NCBI GenBank assembly: GCA_002423585.1
Contig: DIWS01000004.1
Span: 62,001 to 126,000 of the forward strand
DNA from: Actinobacteria bacterium UBA6100
Lineage (GTDB): Bacteria > Actinomycetota > Coriobacteriia > Anaerosomatales > Anaerosomataceae
Direction: 5' to 3'
DNA length: 64,000 nt
The first letter of the stretch is position 1. Each line of letters opens with the position of its first letter. A model generated the notes under the pieces. That model had not been told where the DNA came from. It was given only the letters and a program-made list of their open reading frames with translations, and made no database searches. The position numbers were made by a program, and so were the translations under genes. Below, one piece after another: positions 25,337 through 34,125 of the stretch.

Positions 25337-26578
25337 ATGTCACGCGCCTTCGGCTTCATCCCCGTCGTCCCGCCGTTTGCAGGTGCCGGCCAGAACGAAG
25401 CGGTCGTCGCCGCGTACACAGAGCGTCTGACCGCGCTCGGGGGAACGCGCCGAAGCGCCGGGGACCTGGGCGATCCCGCGCCGCTCGTATATGTGATGGC
25501 CACCGGCGGCACCGAAGGCGCGCTGCTCGCGCTTCACGAGGAGCGGCAGGCGCTCGTGCCCGGCGAGCCGGTGGTGCTCGTGGCGCATCCGGGCAACAAC
25601 TCGCTGCCCGCGTCCCTCGAAGTGCTCGCCCGGCTGCAGCAGGACGGCGCGCAGGGCCGCATCGTGTACCTGCGCGGTGCCGACGACGAGCGTGGGCTCG
25701 CGGCGCTCGATGACGCGTTGCACGACGTGGCAGTGCGCTTTGCGCTCCACTCGGCGAGGATCGGGCTCGTCGGCGCGCCGTCGGACTGGCTCGTGGCAAG
25801 CTCACCCGACCCTGCGGTGGTCGCCGACGTGTGGGGCCCCGAGGTCGTGCCCGTCTCGCTCGCGGACCTGGACGCGGCGATGGACGCGGCGTCGGCAGAG
25901 GCTGTGGCCCTGGGCGCGGCGTCACTGGCGGGCGGCGCAAAGGACAGCGTGGAGCCTTCGGCAGCGGACCTCTCCGAGGTGTCGCGCGTGCACGAGGGCT
26001 TGCGTGCGCTGGTTGTCGAGCACCGGCTCGACGCGCTCACACTGCGCTGCTTCGACATCGTGCTCGCACGCAGCACGAGCGGCTGCTTCGCGCTGTCGGA
26101 ACTCACCGACGTGGGTGTGATCTCGGGCTGCGAAGGCGACCTGGTGAGTACGGTCGGCCTGCTGTGGGTCAAGCTGCTCACGGGCGAGGTGCCGTGGATG
26201 GCGAACCCCTCGGAGGTGAACGAGGACACCAACTCGCTCGTGCTCGCGCACTGCACGGTGCCGCGTACGCTGGTGGAGAGCTACCGCCTGCGCTCGCACT
26301 TCGAATCTGGGCTCGGCATCGGCATCCAGGGCCAGTTGCCGCTCGGCCCGGTAACGCTGCTGCGCATCGGCGGCTCGATGATGGACGCGCTCTGGCTCGC
26401 CGAAGGGGAGGTCGTCTCCACAGGGGATGCGGAGAACCTGTGCCGCACGCAGGTGCGCGTGTCGCTCTCGCGCGGGAACGTGCGCGATCTGCTCACATCG
26501 CCGCTGGGCAACCACATAGTGCTGGTCTACGGGCACCACGCGGATCGGCTTGCCAGCTGGTGGGACAGCATGCTGTGA
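25337..26578 (+). CDS. L-fucose/L-arabinose isomerase-fold protein
   Basis: 413 residues. The N-terminal Rossmann-like half (GFIPVVPPFAG...VVLVAHPGNNSLPASLE) and the C-terminal barrel with ISGCEGDLVSTVGLLW, VNEDTNSLVLAHCTVPRTL and HFESGLGIGIQGQLPLGPVTLLRI match the FucI-like superfamily, including the Glu and Asp metal ligands. No sugar transport or kinase genes are near, so the substrate is unknown. Many anaerobes carry such a stand-alone gene. Confidence 0.7.
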   Translation: MSRAFGFIPVVPPFAGAGQNEAVVAAYTERLTALGGTRRSAGDLGDPAPLVYVMATGGTEGALLALHEERQALVPGEPVVLVAHPGNNSLPASLEVLARLQQDGAQGRIVYLRGADDERGLAALDDALHDVAVRFALHSARIGLVGAPSDWLVASSPDPAVVADVWGPEVVPVSLADLDAAMDAASAEAVALGAASLAGGAKDSVEPSAADLSEVSRVHEGLRALVVEHRLDALTLRCFDIVLARSTSGCFALSELTDVGVISGCEGDLVSTVGLLWVKLLTGEVPWMANPSEVNEDTNSLVLAHCTVPRTLVESYRLRSHFESGLGIGIQGQLPLGPVTLLRIGGSMMDALWLAEGEVVSTGDAENLCRTQVRVSLSRGNVRDLLTSPLGNHIVLVYGHHADRLASWWDSML

Positions 26579-26617
26579 GCCGCGAGCACTACGAAGCGCG
26601 CGACACCCCGACCCCTT

Positions 26618-27505
26618 CTACTCGTACTTCTCGAGGATCGCCGAGATGTCTCTTGGCGACTCGGCATGTTTCCACATCGGCCGGTCGAGTTGTGGTAGGC
26701 CGTCCTGGTAGGTGAAGGAGTCCTCTTCGCGGTAGAACACGCCGATGGGGATCTTGCACTCGTCCGGCGCGCACGTGAGCTCGTGGAACGTGGACATCGA
26801 TACGTCGAACGCCTGCGTACGGCTTGTGGGGTCGTAGCCTTCGGTCTCCTCGAGCTTGTAGACGCGGTCGCGGAACCACTTGAAGGTGTTGACCTTGTTC
26901 CAGGTCACGCACGGCTGATACACGTCCACCAGCGCGAAGCCCTCATGCGCGAGCGCCTGGCGGTAGAGCGACTTCAGGTGCTCCACGTCGCCCGCGAAGC
27001 CGCGTGCCACGAACGTCGCGCCCTGCGCCACGGCCACGCCGACGGGGTTCACGGGCTCCTCCACCACGCCGCCCGGGGTGCTCGGCGTCTTCATGAACTG
27101 TTCGGAGGTGGGCGAGGCCTGGCCGGTGGTGAGGCCGTAGATCTGGTTGTTGTGGAAGATGGCCACCATGTCGATGTTGCGGCGCACCGAGTGGATGAAG
27201 TGGTTGCCGCCGATACCGTAGCCGTCGCCGTCGCCCATCTCCACGATCACCTTGAGGTCGGGATTGGTGAGCGCGATGCCGGTGGCGAGCGGGAGCGCCC
27301 GGCCGTGCAGGCCGTGGAAGCCCTGCGAGCGGTAGAAATCGGCGCCGTTGCCGTGGCAACCGATGCCCCAGACCATCACGTAGTCCTCGAAACGCATGCC
27401 GCTCTCGGCAAGCACCTCGGCAAGTGCCTTCTGCATGTTGAAGTTGCCGCACCCGGGGCACCACGTGGGTGCCAGCGCGCCGGTGATCTCGGAGACCTCA
27501 GGCAT
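26618..27505 (-). CDS. korB: 2-oxoacid:ferredoxin oxidoreductase beta subunit
   Basis: 295 residues. TWCPGCGNFNMQKAL opens the thiamine-diphosphate domain, GDGDGYGIGGNHFIHSVRRNI is the Mg-TPP motif and IFHNNQIYGLTTGQASPTS the partner loop. It overlaps the alpha subunit gene by eight bases. Together they oxidatively decarboxylate a 2-oxoacid to the acyl-CoA, reducing ferredoxin; sequence resembles 2-oxoglutarate-type KorB, but the substrate is not fixed by what is visible. No separate delta (ferredoxin) or gamma gene is present; the gamma part is fused to alpha. Confidence 0.93.
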   Translation of the reverse strand: MPEVSEITGALAPTWCPGCGNFNMQKALAEVLAESGMRFEDYVMVWGIGCHGNGADFYRSQGFHGLHGRALPLATGIALTNPDLKVIVEMGDGDGYGIGGNHFIHSVRRNIDMVAIFHNNQIYGLTTGQASPTSEQFMKTPSTPGGVVEEPVNPVGVAVAQGATFVARGFAGDVEHLKSLYRQALAHEGFALVDVYQPCVTWNKVNTFKWFRDRVYKLEETEGYDPTSRTQAFDVSMSTFHELTCAPDECKIPIGVFYREEDSFTYQDGLPQLDRPMWKHAESPRDISAILEKYE

Positions 27506-29285
27506 TGTCGGCCACCTCCTTCAGCTTGGCGTAGACCATCTCAGGCGAGAACGGCCGCCCGTCGTAGCGGTGGAGCGTCTCGTCCACGTCGCGCAGGCAC
27601 TGCTCGCGCACGAGGCCCTGGAGTTGACCGGTGTAGTTGCCCTCTATGATCACCGTGCGCTTCGCCGCGCCGAGGAACACCGACACGTCATCGGCGGGGA
27701 AGGGCGAGAGGGTCACGACCTGCATCGCGGCCACCTTCACGCCATCGGGCTCGAGCCAGCGCATCGCCTCGAGCACGGGGCCCTTGGTGGTGCCGAAGAA
27801 GAGCACTGCCACGTCGGCTTCGGCAGGCTCGGCGCCGAAGAGGGCCGGCCTCGGAACCAGCGTGCGGGCGAGTTCGAGCTTGCGCATGCGCTTGTCGTTC
27901 TGGGCGGCGCGCATATCGGCCGGTTCACCCGCGGAGCCGTATCCGTACTCGTCGTGCTCGTAGGAGTTGGCGAGCTGGATCGCTCCGGTCACGCCGGGCA
28001 GCGCGCGAAGCGAGACGCCGTAGTCCGTGAGCCTGTACCTGAGGTAACGTCCGGCCTCATCTACAGCCTCAGGGTGGTCGGCGATGTCGCCCTCGGCAAC
28101 CAGGTTGCCGCGGTCGACTTCCACAGCATCGAGGTCGAAGTACGGCACGCTCTGGCGGTTGTCGGAGAGATAGCTGTCGCCGAGGATGATCACAGGCGTC
28201 TGCAACTGGTCGGCGAGGTTGAACGCTTTCCAGGTGAGCTCGAACGCGTCGGTGCGGTCGCCGGGGGCGAGAACCACGCGCGGGAACTCGCCCTGCGCGG
28301 CGTGCAGCACGTAGCGCAGGTCGCTCTGCTCGGTCCAGGTGGGTAGGCCGGTCGCCGGTCCGGGGCGCGTAAGCACGCCCACCACGACGGCACTCTCGCT
28401 CACGCCGGCCATGCCGAAGGCCTCTACCATGAGCGCGAAGCCGCCGCCGGCGCTGGCGCACATGGCGCGGGTGCCGGTGAAGGCGGCGCCGATGACCATG
28501 TTCATCGCGGCGATCTCGTCTTCGGTGTGCTTCACCACGACGCCGGCCTCGCGTTCGTGCGCCGCCATGAAGTGCAGGATCGAGGAGGCGGGCGTCATCG
28601 GATACGCGGCGTAGAAGCCGATGCCCGCAGCGAGCGCGCCCATTCCGACCGCCTCGTTGCCGTCCACCAGGAGACGCTTGGGGGCGTCCGGCTCGGGTTC
28701 CACCTTCATCCAGAAGTCGCCGGCGAGCTTGGATACGTAGGCGTAGCCCGCGGTGGCCGCGGCCACGTTTTGCTCCGCGATCTCCGGCGCCTTGTGTGCG
28801 AACTGAGCGCTGAGCGCCTCGGTGAGGTGCTCGAGCGGGAAGTGCACCAGTGCGAGCGTGGCGCCGAGTGCCACCGTGTTGGCCATGATCGGCCCGCCCG
28901 CCTCCTTCGCGAACTTCGCGAGGGGGACGGGGACCGGACGCACCTTCCGGCTCGGCAGCCAGCCCTCCGTGGAGGTGGCCTCGGGATCGAAGATCACCGC
29001 GCCCCCGTCGATCAGCTCGTCCAGGTGCAGGTCCACGGTCTCGCGGTTGAGGGCGATGAGCACGTCCACGGTCTCAACGTGGCTCGATATGGGCCTCGGG
29101 CTGATCCTGAGGGTGTACGTGTTGTGGCCGCCGCGTATCAGCGACGGGTACTCCGAGAGGTCGAACACCTCGAGCCCCGCATGCACGAACGAGCGTGCGA
29201 GCGTCTGGCCGGCGGCCTTGATGCCGAACCCGGCTTCGCCGCCGATCTTGACGCGCAGCTCGCTGCCCTTGGGCGGAAGTGGCAC
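27498..29285 (-). CDS. korA: 2-oxoacid:ferredoxin oxidoreductase, fused gamma-alpha subunit
   Basis: 595 residues from a GTG at 29285, which has AAGGAGG upstream. Residues ~1-190 are the gamma domain (LRVKIGGEAGFGIKAAGQTL, then SLIRGGHNTYTLRI); the alpha domain starts near 200 with GNEAVGMGALAAGIGFYAAYPMTPASS and VKHTEDEIAAMNM, and PTWTEQSDLRYVLHAAQGE is the KorA substrate-site block. The fused arrangement is typical of KorAB enzymes. It is divergent from coaBC across a 117-nt gap holding a palindrome. Confidence 0.93.
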   Translation of the reverse strand: MPLPPKGSELRVKIGGEAGFGIKAAGQTLARSFVHAGLEVFDLSEYPSLIRGGHNTYTLRISPRPISSHVETVDVLIALNRETVDLHLDELIDGGAVIFDPEATSTEGWLPSRKVRPVPVPLAKFAKEAGGPIMANTVALGATLALVHFPLEHLTEALSAQFAHKAPEIAEQNVAAATAGYAYVSKLAGDFWMKVEPEPDAPKRLLVDGNEAVGMGALAAGIGFYAAYPMTPASSILHFMAAHEREAGVVVKHTEDEIAAMNMVIGAAFTGTRAMCASAGGGFALMVEAFGMAGVSESAVVVGVLTRPGPATGLPTWTEQSDLRYVLHAAQGEFPRVVLAPGDRTDAFELTWKAFNLADQLQTPVIILGDSYLSDNRQSVPYFDLDAVEVDRGNLVAEGDIADHPEAVDEAGRYLRYRLTDYGVSLRALPGVTGAIQLANSYEHDEYGYGSAGEPADMRAAQNDKRMRKLELARTLVPRPALFGAEPAEADVAVLFFGTTKGPVLEAMRWLEPDGVKVAAMQVVTLSPFPADDVSVFLGAAKRTVIIEGNYTGQLQGLVREQCLRDVDETLHRYDGRPFSPEMVYAKLKEVADNA

Positions 29286-29312
29286 GATGATGCCTCCTTG
29301 CAGTTCGGGAGC

Positions 29313-29334
29313 GGGTACGAAACGGTTTGTACCC
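29313..29334. promoter_or_regulatory. 22-bp imperfect palindrome in the korA-coaBC divergent region
   Basis: GGGTACGAAAC/GGTTTGTACCC pairs at 9 of 11 positions. It lies between two divergent start codons, so it could be an operator for either or both. It does not match a binding site I recognise. Confidence 0.4.
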
Positions 29335-29402
29335 CGGTAGGTGCGTTTGTGCCTCGCGATGCTACTGTCGCATACTGCGGGGGTCGAGAGGAGGTGCCGA
29401 GG

Positions 29403-30611
29403 GTGACCGATACGCGTACGACCATCGTGGTGGGTGTGACCGGCGGCATCGCCGCGTACAAGACGTGCGAACTCGTGCGCGCGCTCGTGAAGCGCGACTA
29501 CCGCGTCAAGGTCGTCATGACCGAGGCCGCTACCCGCTTCGTGTCGCCGCTCACGTTCCGCACGCTTTCGACCGAGCCCGTCACGGTCTCCCTGTGGGCC
29601 GACGAGCCCGACGCCAAGGTGCATCACATCTCGCTCGCGGAGGAAGCGGACGTGATGGTGATCGCGCCCTGCACCGCGAACGTGATCGCGAAGATCGCGC
29701 ACGGGCGCGCCGACGACATGCTCACCACCACCGCGCTCGCCACCGAGGCGCCGCTCGTGATCGCTCCTGCCATGAACGTGCACATGTGGCGCAAGGAGGT
29801 CACCCAGCGCAACGTGGCCGCACTCGTCGCCCGCGGCGTGTGCATCGTCGATCCGCCCCGTGGCGAGCTTGCCTGCGGCGACGTGGGTGAGGGGAGGCTC
29901 GCTGCCGTCGACGACATCGTGGCGGCGGTCGAGGCCGAGGCGGCACGCGCGCGCGACCTCGCCGGCATGCATGTGCTCGTGACCGCTGGTGGCACGCACG
30001 AGCCGATCGATCCGGTGCGCTACATCGGCAATCACTCCTCGGGCAAGACCGGCTTCGCCATCGCCGAGGAAGCGGCGCGCCGTGGCGCACGCGTCTTTCT
30101 CGTGACGGGCCCGTCGCACCTGCCCGACCCGTTCGGCTGCGAGGTCGTACGGGTCCAGACAGCGCTGCAGATGCGGGCGGCCGTGCTCGCGCGGGCCGAC
30201 GCGTGCGATCTCATCGTGATGTCCGCGGCGGTCGCGGACTTCAGGCCCGCGATCGCGGCAGGCGAGAAGATCAAGAAGACCGACGCGCCGGCGGCCATCG
30301 AGCTCGAACGCAACCCCGACATACTCGCAGAACTCGGCACACGCGGCGGCAGGGCCGTGCTCGTGGGATTTGCGGCCGAGACCTCCGATGTCGAGGCCAA
30401 CGCGCTCGCGAAGCTCGAGGCCAAGGGCTGCGACCTGATCGTCGCCAACGACGTGAGCGACCCGTCCCTCGGCTTCGGCACAGACGATAACCGGGTGCTG
30501 TTCGTCACGCGTGAGGGGGTGGAGCGCACAGGCGTTCTGCCGAAGCGTGCGATCGCACGCGAGCTGCTCGATCGTGCGTCGCGGCTCGTGGGAGGCCGGC
30601 GCGGGGAGTGA
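29403..30611 (+). CDS. coaBC: bifunctional phosphopantothenoylcysteine decarboxylase/phosphopantothenate-cysteine ligase
   Basis: 402 residues from GTG 29403 with GAGAGGAGG upstream. The CoaC half has VVGVTGGIAAYKTCELVR with FMN contacts, the HH pair in AKVHHISLAEEAD and APAMNVHMW; the CoaB half starts near 185 with VLVTAGGTHEPIDPVRYIGN and has the LVGFAAET and KGCDLIVANDV blocks. It makes 4'-phosphopantetheine from phosphopantothenate and cysteine for CoA. Complete and canonical. The stop overlaps the next gene. Confidence 0.95.
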   Translation: MTDTRTTIVVGVTGGIAAYKTCELVRALVKRDYRVKVVMTEAATRFVSPLTFRTLSTEPVTVSLWADEPDAKVHHISLAEEADVMVIAPCTANVIAKIAHGRADDMLTTTALATEAPLVIAPAMNVHMWRKEVTQRNVAALVARGVCIVDPPRGELACGDVGEGRLAAVDDIVAAVEAEAARARDLAGMHVLVTAGGTHEPIDPVRYIGNHSSGKTGFAIAEEAARRGARVFLVTGPSHLPDPFGCEVVRVQTALQMRAAVLARADACDLIVMSAAVADFRPAIAAGEKIKKTDAPAAIELERNPDILAELGTRGGRAVLVGFAAETSDVEANALAKLEAKGCDLIVANDVSDPSLGFGTDDNRVLFVTREGVERTGVLPKRAIARELLDRASRLVGGRRGE

Positions 30612-31195
30612 CCGGGTCCGGGCCGTACATCCACTCGGGGACCGCGTTCCTCGCTGCCCTCGCGCTCGGGGCGCTGCTCGTCATCCATGGCTGGCTGACG
30701 CACGCACCGCGCCGGGCGATCGTCTCGCGCCTGTTCGGCGTGTTCTACGCCGCGTGGGTCGTGTCCATGACGCTGCTGCCCCTGCAGCCGGGTCCGCCCG
30801 GTTCTGGTGTGGGCCTCGACCCGTACTGGCGCCACTCCGTGAACCTCGTGCCGTTCGAGACGATCCGGCTCTACCTCAAGAGCGATCTCGGCCGGATCGC
30901 CTGGGCCAACGTGCTCGGCAACCTGCTGCTTCTCGTGCCGCTCGGCGCGCTCGGCCCGGTCGCCTGGCGCAAGCTCGATCACTGGGGCCGGATTCTCGGG
31001 GCCGGACTCGCCATGTCCGTGGGCATCGAGGCGCTGCAGTTCGCAAAGCGCTTCATCGACGTGCTCGGACAGACCCGCTCGGTGGACATCGACGACGTGC
31101 TGCTGAATGTCGCAGGCGTGCTCATCGGCTTCATCGGCTACCGGCTGGTGCGGCCGTGGTGGCGGCGCAGATGGGGAGAGCGGCGCGGGGCGTAG
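30608..31195 (+). CDS. VanZ-like membrane protein
   Basis: 195 residues from a GTG overlapping the coaBC stop. Five membrane segments; VNLVPFETIRLYL and ANVLGNLLLLVPLGAL are typical of VanZ, as is TRSVDIDDVLLNVAGVLIG. VanZ-like proteins are associated with teicoplanin resistance in the founding case but mostly have no assigned role. Operon linkage to coaBC is by overlap only. Confidence 0.85.
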   Translation: MTGSGPYIHSGTAFLAALALGALLVIHGWLTHAPRRAIVSRLFGVFYAAWVVSMTLLPLQPGPPGSGVGLDPYWRHSVNLVPFETIRLYLKSDLGRIAWANVLGNLLLLVPLGALGPVAWRKLDHWGRILGAGLAMSVGIEALQFAKRFIDVLGQTRSVDIDDVLLNVAGVLIGFIGYRLVRPWWRRRWGERRGA

Positions 31196-31340
31196 GTGCG
31201 AGCCTGTGTAGTTCTCGTGGATTCTCGCTGCTCAGAGTGCATATGAGACGCACTTGGCACCAGGCTTGCGTATCTCGATCGACCGCCGCGATCGCGCATC
31301 CGACCGCGGCGGGGTCATGTCCCCGGCCTTGGAGGCCTAT

Positions 31341-31955
31341 TTGAGGTACGCACGTAAGAGCACGCTCATCGCAGGTATCGCACTGATCGTCACAGCGCTC
31401 GTCCCGCCCGCAGCCGCAGTTGCTGCGGAGCCACCGTCGCAGGCGCTTGCCGCCATCCTGGAAGCGGCGCGAGCAGACACCGACTCGGCGGTCGCCGCAG
31501 GCGCTGAAGCCGCCATCGTACAGGCGCAGGCTGCCGAGGCCGCCCGCCTACGGGCAGAGCAGATCGCGGCATACGGCCTGTTCCCGGTGGCCGGCCCATG
31601 CGAGTACATCGACAGCTGGGGCTTCCCCCGCAGCGGCGGACGCTCCCACAAGGGCACCGACATCATGGCCGAGGCGGGTATACCCGTGGTCGCGGTCAAG
31701 GACGGTACGCTCACCTCAGGTAACAGCCGTCTCGGCGGCATCACACTGTGGTTGGAGACCGCCGACGGCACCCGCTACTACTACGCGCACCTGGAGTCGA
31801 TAGCGATCGGCTCGGGCGCAGTGGCGGCCGGCGAGGTCATCGGATATGTCGGCAGTACCGGCAATGCGAGCGCGAGTGCGCCGCACCTCCACTTCGAGAT
31901 CCACCGGCCGAATGCGGTCAACCCGTATTCCGAGTTGCAGCAGATGGTGCGATAG
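31341..31955 (+). CDS. secreted M23-family metallopeptidase (LytM-type)
   Basis: 204 residues. The TTG at 31341 is preferred because GGAGG lies six bases ahead and it opens a clean signal peptide (KSTLIAGIALIVTALVPPAAAVAAE); an in-frame ATG at 31317 lacks a good site. An Ala-rich helix precedes the M23 domain: GRSHKGTDIMAEAG has the first His and Asp zinc ligands, and APHLHFEIHRP the HxH. All zinc ligands are kept, so it should cleave peptidoglycan peptides or relay to other hydrolases. Confidence 0.88.
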   Translation: MRYARKSTLIAGIALIVTALVPPAAAVAAEPPSQALAAILEAARADTDSAVAAGAEAAIVQAQAAEAARLRAEQIAAYGLFPVAGPCEYIDSWGFPRSGGRSHKGTDIMAEAGIPVVAVKDGTLTSGNSRLGGITLWLETADGTRYYYAHLESIAIGSGAVAAGEVIGYVGSTGNASASAPHLHFEIHRPNAVNPYSELQQMVR

Positions 31956-32037
31956 CACCCGATTCGGGTGCATGCGCTTGATGTGATGTCTCGCGAGCCG
32001 TACTATGTTGCTTCGCTGCCCTCGGGTGGCACAGATT

Positions 32038-32104
<67 letters not shown>

Positions 32105-32114
<10 letters not shown>

Positions 32115-32148
32115 GCGCATTACGAGGCGTCCTTCGGGGCGCCTCGTT
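32105..32148 (+). repeat. direct repeat, copy 1: tRNA-Pro 3' end plus terminator
   Basis: The last 10 bases of the tRNA and the following hairpin (CGAGGCGTCC-TTCG-GGGCGCCTCG, then TT) recur at 35640-35683. Over 44 nt there are four differences, three of them in the stem and pairing-preserving. The 16-bp core AGCCCGACCAGCGCAT is identical. tRNA 3' ends are usual integrase targets. Confidence 0.8.
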
Positions 32149-32318
32149 GCTTTGCTGCGGTGGCCGAGGGAGTCCTTTCGTGTACCTGTTGCCCCTTGCG
32201 GAGCCAGCATCTTTCGTTTCCGTAAGGTCGCGGTCGTTCCTGCGAAAGCTTGCCGCGCCACACTCTGCTGAAGATAGGCAGAGGAAGACGGCAACTGATT
32301 CGAACAGGGAGTATCGCG

Positions 32319-33350
32319 ATGAAGAGGCAAAGTACGATCGCAGTAAGCGTCTTGCTGGCGTTCGCTCTCGCGGGTTCGACATTGGCGGGATGCTCAAGCA
32401 CGACCACCGCTGATTCGACGACGCCAGCGACATCCGCGGCACCAGCAGGGATGCCCGCTGGTGGCCCGCCGGCGGGGGGAGCTCCCGGCGCCGGTGGAGG
32501 AGCCGCAGACACGAGTTCGGTCAAGACCAAGTACCTCGATCTGGCCTACGCTAACCAGTCTGACGCCCAGAAGCTCGACATCTACCTGCCCAACGAAGGA
32601 ACTGGTCCGTTTCCCGTCATCATCTCGGTGCACGGTGGAGCGTTCATGATGGGAGACAAGGCTGATGGGCAGCTCACCCCGATGCTTGCTGGTCTCGATC
32701 GCGGGTACGCAGTGGTGGGCGTGAACTACCGCCTGAGTGGTGAGTCCGTTGCACCGGCAGCAATCAACGACGTCAAGGCCGCGGTTCGCTACGTACGCGC
32801 CAATGCCGAGAAGTACAACCTCGACCCGGACCGCATCGCCGCGTGGGGCGGCTCGGCGGGTGGCAACCTCGTGTCACTGGCGGGCACCTCGGGGGGCGTG
32901 AAGGCGCTCTCCGACCCGGCGCTGGGCAACTCAGAGGTCTCGGACGAGATCCAGGCAGTTGTGGACTGGTTCGGCCCCATCGACTTCGGTGCTATGGACG
33001 AGCAGTTCACCGCCAGTGGCACGGGTCCGGCAAACCATGATGCGGCGGACTCACCCGAGTCAAAGTATCTTGGTGCGGCGCTCAATACGGTGCCCGCGAA
33101 GGTGAAGGAGGCCGACCCGACGACCTACATCACCGCTGACGATCCTCCGTTCCTCATCCAGCACGGCACGAACGACGCCAACGTGCCGGTCGAGCAGTCC
33201 AAGGACTTCTCGGCTGCTCTGATCAAGACCCTGGGAGCCGAGCAGGTGACGCTTCGGTTGCTGGACGGGGCGTCACATGCAGACGCTGCTTTCACAACGG
33301 ACGAGAACGTGAAGCTGGTTCTCGATTGGCTCGACGCGAACCTCAAGTAA
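32319..33350 (+). CDS. alpha/beta-hydrolase lipoprotein (esterase/carboxylesterase-like)
   Basis: 343 residues from an ATG after GGGAG. Lipobox LAGCSSTT puts the lipidated Cys near residue 25; a low-complexity Ala/Gly/Pro linker follows to about 65. The hydrolase domain has the HGGAFMMGDKADG oxyanion motif, GGSAGGNLVSLAG with the nucleophile Ser of the hormone-sensitive-lipase-like group, and a late Asp (GTNDANVPVE) and His (LLDGASHADAAF). It should be an active, surface-anchored esterase. It begins the interval bounded by the tRNA-end repeats. Confidence 0.88.
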   Translation: MKRQSTIAVSVLLAFALAGSTLAGCSSTTTADSTTPATSAAPAGMPAGGPPAGGAPGAGGGAADTSSVKTKYLDLAYANQSDAQKLDIYLPNEGTGPFPVIISVHGGAFMMGDKADGQLTPMLAGLDRGYAVVGVNYRLSGESVAPAAINDVKAAVRYVRANAEKYNLDPDRIAAWGGSAGGNLVSLAGTSGGVKALSDPALGNSEVSDEIQAVVDWFGPIDFGAMDEQFTASGTGPANHDAADSPESKYLGAALNTVPAKVKEADPTTYITADDPPFLIQHGTNDANVPVEQSKDFSAALIKTLGAEQVTLRLLDGASHADAAFTTDENVKLVLDWLDANLK

Positions 33351-33420
33351 AGCGCCGCTGGTCCCTGACCGCCGTCGGCTTCCGTGTCGGCGGCGGTCTA
33401 CCGACTGCTAGAGTGGATTA

Positions 33421-34125
33421 ATGGAAACGCAGCGAACCTATCGGATTCTGACCGTCGAGGACGACCCATCGGTTGCCCAGGGCCTTGTCGAGAGTCTGAG
33501 CACCGAGGGCTTTGATGTGCACTGCGAAGCGACGGCCGCCGCCGGCATCGAGTGGGCCCTCAACTGTAGCCCGCATCTCATCATTCTTGACGTCCGTTTG
33601 CCAGACGGGAGCGGCTTCGACGTTCTGCGTCAGCTGCGCGCTCGTGGGCTTCGGCAGCCGATTCTCATGCTCACCGTGCAAGCCGAGGAGATCGATCGCG
33701 TCCTCGGACTGGAGCTCGGCGCCGATGACTACCTGGTCAAACCATTTCTCATCCGCGAGCTCCTCGCCCGTGTGCGCGCGTTGCTGCGACGCGCTTATGG
33801 CGCGTTGTCCTCGGCAGAGGCCGAGTTGCTCTACGTCGATGACCTGCTGGTCGACCTCACCCGCGCTTGTGTGTCGCGAGACGGCGCCGACTTACGGCTC
33901 ACTCCTACCGAGTACCGGCTGCTCGTTCATATGACGCGCAGGGCTGGTCAGGTGTTCTCACGCGAGCAGCTGTTGAGGGCCATATGGGGCGATGATGGCG
34001 AGTTCCACGACGAGAACACCGTGTCAGTCCACATTCGACGGCTACGGGAGAAGGTCGAGCACGACCCTTCCAATCCGCAGATCGTTCTCACGGTACCAAG
34101 CTTGGGCTACCGAGTGGCGGGCTGA
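33421..34125 (+). CDS. OmpR/PhoB-type response regulator
   Basis: 234 residues. The receiver has the acidic pair in VEDDPS, phospho-acceptor Asp in LIILDVRLPDGSG, and the Lys in DDYLVKPF; the C-terminal winged helix has LRLTPTEYRLLVHMTRRAG and VSVHIRRLREKVEHDPSNP. The sensor kinase starts directly after its stop, so they are one operon. Target genes are unknown; the esterase upstream is a candidate. Confidence 0.94.
   Translation: METQRTYRILTVEDDPSVAQGLVESLSTEGFDVHCEATAAAGIEWALNCSPHLIILDVRLPDGSGFDVLRQLRARGLRQPILMLTVQAEEIDRVLGLELGADDYLVKPFLIRELLARVRALLRRAYGALSSAEAELLYVDDLLVDLTRACVSRDGADLRLTPTEYRLLVHMTRRAGQVFSREQLLRAIWGDDGEFHDENTVSVHIRRLREKVEHDPSNPQIVLTVPSLGYRVAG

Noticed and set aside
31196..31340. 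Possible c-di-AMP (ydaO) riboswitch before the M23 peptidase
   Set aside because: The region is too short and lacks the conserved ydaO blocks.
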